Assembly (NCBI GenBank): GCA_947174295.1
Contig: CAMWIG010000111.1
Span: 1-6,861 of the forward strand
Direction of reading: 5' to 3'
DNA: 6,861 nt
Origin: an uncultured Alistipes sp.
GTDB lineage: Bacteria > Bacteroidota > Bacteroidia > Bacteroidales > Rikenellaceae
Shown piece by piece: positions 1-5,803 of this stretch. The notes beneath the pieces were generated by a model, which did no database searches, was not told the DNA's origin, and saw only the letters and a program-made list of their open reading frames with translations. The position numbers and the translations under genes were made by a program. The first letter of the stretch is position 1. Each line of letters opens with the position of its first letter.

Positions 1-55
1 CGGCATACGAGATCATGCCTAGTCTCGTGGGCTCGGAGAGGGGTATAAGAGACAG
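1..55 (+). other. Illumina Nextera i7 adapter left on the contig end (non-genomic)
   Basis: Bases 1-13 match the inner end of the P7 flow-cell oligo (CGGCATACGAGAT). Bases 14-21 (CATGCCTA) sit where the i7 index belongs and equal the adapter form of index N706, from memory. Bases 22-55 match the 34-base Nextera transposase read-2 adapter, whose last 19 bases (37-55) are the Tn5 mosaic end. Only positions 40 and 42 differ from the expected sequence, both reading G where T is expected. This is library-construction DNA, not a genomic mobile element, and the organism's own sequence can start no earlier than 56. Confidence 0.97.
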
Positions 56-90
56 ACAGAGACATGCGAATTTGAAGAACAAGCCGAACG

Positions 91-1387
91 ATGAAACATC
101 TTTATTTGTCGATACTGATTCCCCTGTTAGGATTGCTGCCGGCGTATGACGCTGCTGCTCAGTCATATATGAGTGTCGGCAAGTGGGGGGGGAATTTCTG
201 AATCCGCATCTTCCGGGACTTCGATAGCCGAGAGTTTCGCGATTTATTATTGGCGCGACAGAATCGACATCGACGAAGACTATCTCGACAACCGGGCCCA
301 AACCGACCATATCAGGGAGTATCTGGCCCGTTCTCCGCACATCGACAGCATAACGGTCTATGCCTACGCTTCGCCCGAGGGTGTCTACGAGCACAACGTA
401 TGGCTGTCGCGCAAGCGCGCCGAAGCCGCCCGCCGCTACATCCTCGAACATCTGCCAGCCGACCGCCGTCTCGACGAGTCGTGCATCCGTCTGCGCCCCA
501 TGGAGGAGAACTGGGAAGGCCTTCGCCGTGAAATCGAGGCCAACTATCACCGTGCCGACCGCGGCCGTGTGTTGGCGATTCTCGATGCTTCGGTCGGTAA
601 CGACACCAAAAAGTGGCGTTTGCAGCAGCTCGACGACGGTTACACCTATAAATACATAATTCGTCACCATATGCCCGAGCTGCGTCTTGCGACGTGGATT
701 TGCGTCTGGGAGCACCCGATAGCCAGACGGGAACCCCTGCCGGCGGCCGCCGCGGTATTCGACAAACCTCTGCCCGACATGCCGGCCGTAACGGTTCCCG
801 TCGCCGAGTGGGACAAGCGCACGATTCTCGCCTTGAAAACCAACATGCTCTACGATGCGGCCACGTGGCTCAACTTCGCTGTCGAGGTGCCCGTTGCGCG
901 CCGCTTCTCCCTGCTCTACGAACACCACTGCCCGTGGTGGGTGACTGAGTCGAACAAACACTGTCTCGAATTTCTCTCGTTCGGCGGAGAGTTCCGATGG
1001 TGGTTCAGTCCGCGCTACCGTGCCGAGAGCTCCACGCTGGTCAAGCGCGACGCGCTGGTCGGCCACTTTCTCGGAGTGTACGGCATGGGCGGCAAGTTCG
1101 ACTTGCAGTCGAAGCACACGGGCTGTTATCAGGGCGAATTTTTCAGCGTGGGCCTGACCTACGGCTACGCGATGCCGATATGCAAGCGACTTAACATCGA
1201 GTTCTCGATATCGGCAGGCTATGCCCGCATTCCCCACCGCCACTACGTGCCGACCGACGACTGGGAGCTTCTCATCCGCGACCGCAGCAAGTCGGGAACG
1301 TGGAACTACTTCGGCCCGACGAAGGCCGAGATAGCGCTCGTGTGTCCTATCCTCGTGAAATATAAGAAGAAAGGAGGCCGCCGATGA
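91..1387 (+). CDS. OmpA-like / DUF3575-type secreted protein, apparent frameshift after the signal peptide
   Basis: Probably a secreted periplasmic or outer-membrane accessory protein of the fimbrial locus; its biochemical role is unknown. The ATG at 91 opens a clear signal peptide (MKHLYLS..., hydrophobic core, then AAAQS as the cleavage region near residues 21-25). This frame stops at 199-201, while the body continues in the next frame, open from a GTG at 173 to the stop at 1385-1387. One base fewer in the G8 run at 185-192 joins them into about 431 residues. In joined numbering, residues 49-147 resemble an OmpA-like peptidoglycan-binding fold (YASPEG, N, LSRKRAEAARRYI). A proline-rich linker covers about 209-242. 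Residues 245-427 resemble DUF3575 (LKTNMLYDAATWLNFAVEVP, then Gly/aromatic strands suggesting a small barrel). DUF3575 genes often accompany Bacteroidales fimbrial genes. The stop overlaps the next start by 4 bases, so translation is probably coupled. The family call is fairly firm; the N-terminal structure is uncertain. Confidence 0.8.
185..192 (+). other. G8 homopolymer at the frame break in the DUF3575 gene
   Basis: Eight consecutive G lie between the signal-peptide frame (from 91) and the body frame (open from 173). With seven G, codons read K-W-G-G-I-S-E-S and the signal peptide is fused to the OmpA-like domain. With eight, translation from 91 ends after 36 residues. It could be an indel error in a thinly covered contig end, a true mutation, or a slippage-prone phase-variable tract. 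The sequence alone cannot decide. Confidence 0.7.
1371..1377 (+). promoter_or_regulatory. Strong Shine-Dalgarno (AAGGAGG) inside the end of the DUF3575 gene
   Basis: AAGGAGG lies 6 bases before the ATG at 1384 and 9 before the alternative ATG at 1387. It also encodes part of the Lys/Gly/Arg-rich tail of the upstream protein. Strong Shine-Dalgarno sites are uncommon in Bacteroidetes and no comparable one precedes the other genes here. Together with the ATGA overlap it suggests reinitiation and coupled synthesis of the first two proteins. Confidence 0.65.
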
Positions 1388-2430
1388 TGCGTCTTATACG
1401 ATATGCCGTGCTTGTCGCCGCAGCTGCGGCTGCTGTCGGCTGCCATCGCCGGCCGCTGGTCGATGTCGAGAATACGCACTACGTGCGCGTCTATCTCGAC
1501 GAGGAGCTGCTGAATGTCACCACGGGTTTCTACGACGAGAGCCGTCGCAGGCCGGCATACTCGACTCCGTCCGTCATGCGCGTCGCTCTGTTCGACCCCG
1601 AATCGGGACGGGTTGTCGGCGAGCGCTATCTGCGCGGCCGCGGCCGCGATGCCCGCGGTGCATATTGCGACGGTTATATCGCAGCCCCGCCGGGCGACTA
1701 TTGCCTTCTGACCTATAATTTCGGTACGGAATCCACTCTCCTGCGCCGGGAGAACGACTACCGCGAGGTCGAAGCCTACACCAACGAGATTGCGTCGCAC
1801 CTCTACAACTATCTGCCGAGCCGTGCCGCAGGCGACGATGCCGAGCGCATAGTCTACGACCCCGACCATCTGTTCGTCGACGGTTGCGAGCGGGTGCGCA
1901 TACCGTACCGAAGCTATGTCGATACGCTCCGAAACGAACACGGCGACTACTTCACGGCCCGCAGCGTGGTGAAGTCGTACTACCTCCAAATCCGCGTCAG
2001 GGGAATGCAGTATGCCTCGACCGCCGTGTCGCTTCTGACCGGCATGGCCGGTTCGGCGATGCTGCATGACCGGCGGATGCGCACCGACAATCCCGCGACG
2101 CTCTATTTCGAGATGATGCGCTCCGACGAAAAGTCAGCCCGGGATGCCGAGGATGGTATGACCGTCATCTATACCACGTTCAACACTTTCGGCAAATTGC
2201 CCGACGACGATAACCGGCTCGAAATAGCATTCGATTTCATTACGACCGACGGCAGGGCCCTGAGCGCAACGCTCGACATTACGGACAAGTTCAGCGAGCC
2301 CGATGCCGTGGAGCATCAGTGGATTATCATCGATCGGACAATCGAAATCCCCGAACCCGAAAATCCGGGCGGTGGGTTCGTGCCCGGAGTGAATGATTGG
2401 GGCGAAATCAATACGGACATAATAATCTGA
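1384..2430 (+). CDS. DUF5119-like lipoprotein of the fimbrial locus
   Basis: A 348-residue predicted lipoprotein; function not established. Signal peptide residues 1-19 with an alanine-rich core and lipobox A-V-G-C20. Several features recall Bacteroidales DUF5119 proteins: an early strand with V-R-V-Y-L-D (34-39), a segment APPGDYCLLTYNFGTE (101-116) resembling their 'GxYxxLxYNxxTE' region, LLTGMAGSAML (217-227) resembling 'LSGMAGG', YTTFNTFGKLP (263-273), and the tail HQWIIIDRTIEIPEPENPGGG (from 311). After this Pro/Gly linker the protein ends with FVPGVNDWGEINTDIII, which resembles the C-terminal strand of fimbrillins. The position directly before the major fimbrillin suggests an anchor or assembly role, since no FimB/Mfa2 homologue is recognised nearby; this is inference. 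The start at 1384 overlaps the previous stop; 1387 would remove one Met only. Arg-rich, with few lysines, like genes 4-6. Confidence 0.85.
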   Translation: MMRLIRYAVLVAAAAAAVGCHRRPLVDVENTHYVRVYLDEELLNVTTGFYDESRRRPAYSTPSVMRVALFDPESGRVVGERYLRGRGRDARGAYCDGYIAAPPGDYCLLTYNFGTESTLLRRENDYREVEAYTNEIASHLYNYLPSRAAGDDAERIVYDPDHLFVDGCERVRIPYRSYVDTLRNEHGDYFTARSVVKSYYLQIRVRGMQYASTAVSLLTGMAGSAMLHDRRMRTDNPATLYFEMMRSDEKSARDAEDGMTVIYTTFNTFGKLPDDDNRLEIAFDFITTDGRALSATLDITDKFSEPDAVEHQWIIIDRTIEIPEPENPGGGFVPGVNDWGEINTDIII

Positions 2431-2465
2431 CACATACTTTTTATTAATTTTTTAAATTTACTATC
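2431..2465 (+). promoter_or_regulatory. A/T-rich leader before the major fimbrillin gene
   Basis: This 35-base gap is almost pure A/T inside a GC-rich locus. Bacteroidetes genes commonly rely on unstructured A/T-rich leaders rather than Shine-Dalgarno pairing, so it probably favours strong translation of gene 3. TACTTTTT (2435-2442) and TAATTTTT (2445-2452) each miss the Bacteroidetes -7 element TAnnTTTG by one base, but I find no -33 TTTG at the right distance, so a separate promoter is only possible. Confidence 0.5.
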
Positions 2466-3482
2466 ATGAAAAAATTATTGTTTGCAGCTGCCGTAGCGGG
2501 CGTAGCGCTTGCCGGCTGCGTATCCAACGAGGCCGAGGTCTCGCCGAAGGCCGAAGGAAGAATCGCATTCGCCGCTCCGCTCGTGTCGGGCGTGACGCGT
2601 GCTTACGTAGGCGAAATCAAGAATCCATATCCGACGGAGGAGAATTTCGTGGTGAGCGCCAAGTACTACGACAACGCGTTCGATTCGTGGAACAACGGCC
2701 AGAGCTATATGTCCGGCGTAAAGGTGGTGTACAGTGCGGCGGATAACGCATGGGCGCCCGAGGGTCAGGACTACTATTGGCCTAAGAACGGTTCGCTGAC
2801 CTTCTTCGCCTATTCGCCTGCCGACTATTCGTCGTGGGCCCCTGCGATTAATGCCGACGAGAAGCTCGCCGCATCGGCGGTTGCCGTGACGGCTGCGAAT
2901 GTCGACCTGCTGTACAGCGACCTGACCAAAGACCAGACCAAGGCGAACTACACGACCAACACCTACTATAACGGTGTGGATATCAAGTTCTGCCATGCTC
3001 TGTCGTCGATTGTCTTCAAGACCCGCCTTACCAGCGAGCTCAACGGCACGACGATTACCGTCAATGAGGTGACTCTCTCGGGCGTTAGCTCCAAGGGCGA
3101 TTTCGAGTGGAGTCTCGATGCCGACGATGCTCCCGTATGGAGCAGCCAGAGCGAGGCAGCCGGCTATACCGCCGTTTCCGGGGCCGGACAGGAGGTGAAA
3201 TACGGCGATGCTGTCGAGCTGGAAGGCGCCAATGCTCTGATTCTTCTCCCGCAGAGCCTGACCGATGCCGTAGCTACGGTCAAGTACACCATTCAGAACG
3301 ACGGCGGGGAGGCTATCGAACAGACGACGACCGTGGCTCTCGCCGACCTGAAATACGGTAGTCAGGAGTCTGCCGAGTGGCTGCCTGGCAAGCGTTACAT
3401 CTACACCGTCAATTTCGGTCTGGATCGCATCGTCTTCGCTCCCCAGGTCAAGGACTGGGAGGATGTAGTGGTCAGCGAATAG
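2466..3482 (+). CDS. Fimbrillin family protein (Mfa-like), probable major stalk subunit
   Basis: A 338-residue lipoprotein precursor, probably the structural pilin of a type V (FimA/Mfa1-class) pilus. Signal peptide 1-17 with lipobox L-A-G-C18. The mature part shows the Mfa-like fimbrillin pattern in order: IAFAAP followed by VTRA (Arg45, the likely N-terminal protease cleavage point), YYWPKNGSLTFFAYSP (103-118), VDLLYSD (146-152), the strand DIKFCHALSSIVFKT (172-186), a middle 'LSGVSSKGDFEW' strand pair (204-215), ALILLPQ (257-263), WLPGKRYIYTVNF (305-317), and the closing IVFAPQVKDW (322-331). In this family, cleavage opens a groove filled by the C-terminal strand of a neighbouring subunit. 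Composition is unlike its neighbours: 18 Lys against 5 Arg, and only one Cys (176) beyond the lipid-modified one. A dedicated A/T-rich leader and a following stem-loop suggest higher expression than the flanking genes. Length fits the family. Confidence 0.9.
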   Translation: MKKLLFAAAVAGVALAGCVSNEAEVSPKAEGRIAFAAPLVSGVTRAYVGEIKNPYPTEENFVVSAKYYDNAFDSWNNGQSYMSGVKVVYSAADNAWAPEGQDYYWPKNGSLTFFAYSPADYSSWAPAINADEKLAASAVAVTAANVDLLYSDLTKDQTKANYTTNTYYNGVDIKFCHALSSIVFKTRLTSELNGTTITVNEVTLSGVSSKGDFEWSLDADDAPVWSSQSEAAGYTAVSGAGQEVKYGDAVELEGANALILLPQSLTDAVATVKYTIQNDGGEAIEQTTTVALADLKYGSQESAEWLPGKRYIYTVNFGLDRIVFAPQVKDWEDVVVSE

Positions 3483-3533
3483 CCTCCGCACCATACGCGC
3501 TGTTCCCGTCGGGGCCGGGTAAAACCCCTGATA

Positions 3534-3563
3534 ATCTGCGGAGAGGCGACACTCTCCGCAGGT
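3534..3563. promoter_or_regulatory. Stem-loop in the gap after the major fimbrillin gene
   Basis: Bases 3536-3545 and 3552-3561 form a perfect 10-bp stem (core TGCGGAGAG / CTCTCCGCA) with a 6-base loop, extendable by a G-U and an A-U pair. No T tract follows on the + strand (an A8 run lies at 3572-3579), so it is not a canonical intrinsic terminator. It sits between a probable abundant pilin and its accessory genes, where it may mark a processing site, protect the upstream mRNA 3' end, or attenuate readthrough. The rest of the 108-base gap (3483-3590) has no coding potential that I can support. Confidence 0.6.
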
Positions 3564-3590
3564 GCTGACTGAAAAAAAAGAATCAACCGC

Positions 3591-4487
3591 ATGAAACGAT
3601 GCCTATTGATAGCGGCGGCCTTGTCGGCCGCCGGGTGCGTGACCGAGCGCGATGTCTGCGACCCTGTCGTGGAGTTGGGTTTCGTGCCCGCCGTGTACGG
3701 TTCGGTGCGTGCTGCCGGCGAACGGGCGGAGGGTCTCCCGTTCCGCGTCAGCGCGTGGTCGCTGCCTGCCGATGCGAGGTGGAGCGCTGAGCGTAACGTG
3801 GCAGAGGAGTTCCTTGCCGGCGACCTCGTTGCGCAGAGCGGCGGCATATGGCGGCCGTCCGAGCCGCGGAATTGGCCCGGGCGCACGCTGCGTCTGTCGT
3901 TCATGGGGTATGCGCCTTCGGATGCCGGCGCACGCTGCGACAAGAACGACGGCGTCGTCTTCGCCGATGTGGATACGGCCGCCGAACAGCCGGATTTGCT
4001 CTTCACAGAGCCGCTGACCGACGTGTCGAAGTTCTCGAACGGCGGTATCGTGCCGATGGCGTTCCGTCATGCGTTGTGCGAGGTGGCGTTCCGTGTGCAC
4101 CGCCTGAATGCCGGCGGCGGCGAGATAGTCCTGCGGCGCATTGTCGTCGAGTCGCTGCATTGCCGCGGCTGTTTTGCGTCGCTCGCCTCGCCGCAGTGGC
4201 GATTCGTCGGCGAACCTGCGCCGCAGGTGTTTTTCGACGGAGAGTTCGCGGTGCCCTCGTCCATCCGCAGTGCCGGTGAATCCCGCCGTGTCATTCCGCA
4301 GCGTCTCGGATGCCGGGTCTTCGTGGAGTTCGACTATGTCAATGCGTTCGGCGGCGTCATCTCGCAGCGCCTTTCGACCATACCGCTCGACATACTTTTC
4401 GAAGCGGGCCGCCGATATGTCTGCACCCTGACGCTGGCGCCCGATGACGTGAAATTCCTGCATGAGACAATGGAGCTGGATATATAA
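3591..4487 (+). CDS. Fimbrillin-like lipoprotein, cysteine-rich accessory subunit
   Basis: A 298-residue lipoprotein with Mfa-like fimbrillin features, probably a minor pilus subunit at the outer membrane or cell surface. Signal peptide 1-15 and lipobox A-A-G-C16. Then LGFVPAVYGSVRAA (30-42; Arg40 is a candidate cleavage site), NWPGRTLRLSFMGYAPS (94-110, equivalent to the 'WPxxxxLxFxAYxP' strand), QPDLLFTEPLTDV (133-145), VPMAFRHALCEVAFRV (154-169, the 'FxHALxxxxF' strand), VIPQ (234-237) and FEAGRRYVCTLTLAPDDVKF (from 270). It ends soon after, without the V-x-D-W tail seen in genes 3 and 5. Unusual are seven cysteines after the lipidated one, including an H-C-R-G-C pair (191, 194), and 27 Arg against 4 Lys. 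A stretch of A precedes the start at 3591 instead of a Shine-Dalgarno. It lies 13 bases before gene 5, so the two are surely co-transcribed. The family call is good; the exact position in the pilus is inferred. Confidence 0.8.
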   Translation: MKRCLLIAAALSAAGCVTERDVCDPVVELGFVPAVYGSVRAAGERAEGLPFRVSAWSLPADARWSAERNVAEEFLAGDLVAQSGGIWRPSEPRNWPGRTLRLSFMGYAPSDAGARCDKNDGVVFADVDTAAEQPDLLFTEPLTDVSKFSNGGIVPMAFRHALCEVAFRVHRLNAGGGEIVLRRIVVESLHCRGCFASLASPQWRFVGEPAPQVFFDGEFAVPSSIRSAGESRRVIPQRLGCRVFVEFDYVNAFGGVISQRLSTIPLDILFEAGRRYVCTLTLAPDDVKFLHETMELDI

Positions 4488-4500
4488 ACGACTTGCAGTT

Positions 4501-5799
4501 ATGAAGTTTGTAATTGGATTCGCTACAACGGCCGTGCTGCTCGCCTCGTGCGGCGGCGACCACGGCACGCCCGGGCCTGCACCCGAACCGACCGATGCGC
4601 CCATGATGTTCGGCGCCGCCAGCGGCACATCGACATCGGCCTCAAAGCGCAGCCTCGTGGGCAGCCGCGTGGATGGAGAGCCGATGGAGGAGGGTGCTAT
4701 GACACTCGACGACATGTGCACGCCGTCGGTCGGCGGTCGTGCGATTGCCCTCTGGGGCGACTATTGCCGCAACCCGAAGTCGAAAGACCGCACGGAGTAT
4801 GTCGATATTTTCGAGTCGGCGCAGCTGACCTGCAATCCCGAAGCGACCGGCAGCTCGTGGGCCTACGACGGTCCGGCGCTGTATTGGCTGCGCGGCTGCT
4901 CCTATCGTTTCCGTGCCTATTTCCCGGCGATGATAGAACCGGTGTCTTCGTCGAACATCTCGACTCTTTCGCTCGAATACCCGTCGAACCGCGTGCAGGA
5001 GGATCTGCTCGTCGCCTACAACGAGGCCGATTCGGACAATCCCGATTTCGACCCGCGCAGACCCGTGGAGCTCTATTTCCGTCATACGCTCGCTGCGCTG
5101 AAACTCAAATTCGAGCTGGACTATGCCAATACCGATACTATCACCGCGTGCTGGTTCGAGAACGGCGTCAGGGACGATTTCGCCGTCGGCGGCATTCTTT
5201 TCTGCGAACGGCGCGAGTCAGGCGGCCGCATATTCTCATCCGCAGAGCCGCCCAGGGAGTCGGAGCTCGACTCCTATTTCCAGTGGCTCGAAGGCTATCA
5301 TCCCGAGCCGAAGGTCGATCGGTTCTACAAATGGACATGCACCAGAACCGGCGGCCGGCACAACGGCCTGCCTCTGAAAACGACTCTCGATGAGGACAAC
5401 AATCTTCGGGTCGAAACTGCGGCCTGCGCCTATCTCTGCGAACCCGGAATGACCGATGCCGGCGAACTCTTCATCCGCAACGGGGGATGGCTGCTCATCA
5501 TGCCGCAGGAGTCGACGGGCAATCTGCAACTCTGCTTCCAGACCGTTCACGGCGGCGGTTCGACGGTGTTCCGGGTCGCCATACCGAAAAATACGGGCCC
5601 CGTGACGAACGACGACGGCGATTATGTCGATGCTGCGGGAAATATCGTCGGCGATGTCTCGCAGGCTGCGCAGTACGATCGTTGGCGGGCCGGCAAGCGC
5701 TACACCTACACGGTCAGGATTCGAAAGAGCGATTTGTCGGTGTCGCTTGCCGTTGCCGACTGGAACATGAGATATTCGTCGACACAGATAGAATTTTAG
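4501..5799 (+). CDS. Fimbrillin-like lipoprotein, large cysteine-rich subunit
   Basis: A 432-residue lipoprotein of the Mfa-like fimbrillin type. I chose the ATG at 4501 over an in-frame ATG at 4462 because 4501 starts directly on a signal peptide with lipobox L-A-S-C17, while 4462 lies inside gene 4 and would bury it. After a Pro-rich spacer (about 21-34) come SKRSLVG (Lys49-Arg50, possible processing site), YWLRGCSYRFRAYFP (128-142), VQEDLLVAYNEAD (165-177), VELYFRHTLAALKLKFEL (189-206), WLLIMPQES (330-338), WRAGKRYTYTVRI (395-407) and LSVSLAVADWN (412-422), which closes with the V-x-D-W strand typical of fimbrillins. It is longer than gene 3, with an insertion at about 210-310 between the 'HTLA' and 'MPQ' strands. 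Ten cysteines follow the lipidated Cys17. Probably an accessory or near-tip subunit in one operon with genes 4 and 6; only 4 bases separate it from gene 6. A carbohydrate- or protein-binding role for the insertion is possible but unsupported. Confidence 0.8.
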   Translation: MKFVIGFATTAVLLASCGGDHGTPGPAPEPTDAPMMFGAASGTSTSASKRSLVGSRVDGEPMEEGAMTLDDMCTPSVGGRAIALWGDYCRNPKSKDRTEYVDIFESAQLTCNPEATGSSWAYDGPALYWLRGCSYRFRAYFPAMIEPVSSSNISTLSLEYPSNRVQEDLLVAYNEADSDNPDFDPRRPVELYFRHTLAALKLKFELDYANTDTITACWFENGVRDDFAVGGILFCERRESGGRIFSSAEPPRESELDSYFQWLEGYHPEPKVDRFYKWTCTRTGGRHNGLPLKTTLDEDNNLRVETAACAYLCEPGMTDAGELFIRNGGWLLIMPQESTGNLQLCFQTVHGGGSTVFRVAIPKNTGPVTNDDGDYVDAAGNIVGDVSQAAQYDRWRAGKRYTYTVRIRKSDLSVSLAVADWNMRYSSTQIEF

Positions 5800-5803
5800 T
5801 ATT

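Noticed and set aside
37..55. Tn5 mosaic end as evidence of a resident transposon
   Set aside because: It lies in a complete sequencing-adapter context (P7 end and index), so it comes from library tagmentation.
56..90. A promoter before gene 1
   Set aside because: TTTG occurs at 71-74, but the preceding bases do not fit TAnnTTTG and no -33 element is visible. Only 35 genomic bases precede the start.
1632..1648. Palindromic GCGGCCGCGGCCGC run as a possible operator
   Set aside because: It lies inside gene 2, encodes an Arg-Gly-Arg-Gly-Arg stretch, and is expected from GC-rich codon use.
2431..2465. An invertible promoter of the Bacteroides surface-structure type before the fimbrillin gene
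   Set aside because: I see no flanking inverted repeats and no recombinase gene in the window.
2475..3494. A 339-codon open frame on the minus strand opposite the major fimbrillin gene
   Set aside because: It mirrors the coding strand's codon structure in GC-rich DNA, has no signal or family motif, and the + strand frame here is an unmistakable fimbrillin.
4462..4500. An upstream in-frame start for gene 5
   Set aside because: It would overlap gene 4 by 26 bases and put 13 polar and aromatic residues before a well-formed lipoprotein signal peptide that begins exactly at 4501.
3603..4721. A 372-codon minus-strand open frame opposite genes 4 and 5
   Set aside because: It spans two + strand genes with clear lipoboxes and fimbrillin motifs. 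Its translation is Arg/His/Ala-rich low-information sequence typical of antisense shadows.
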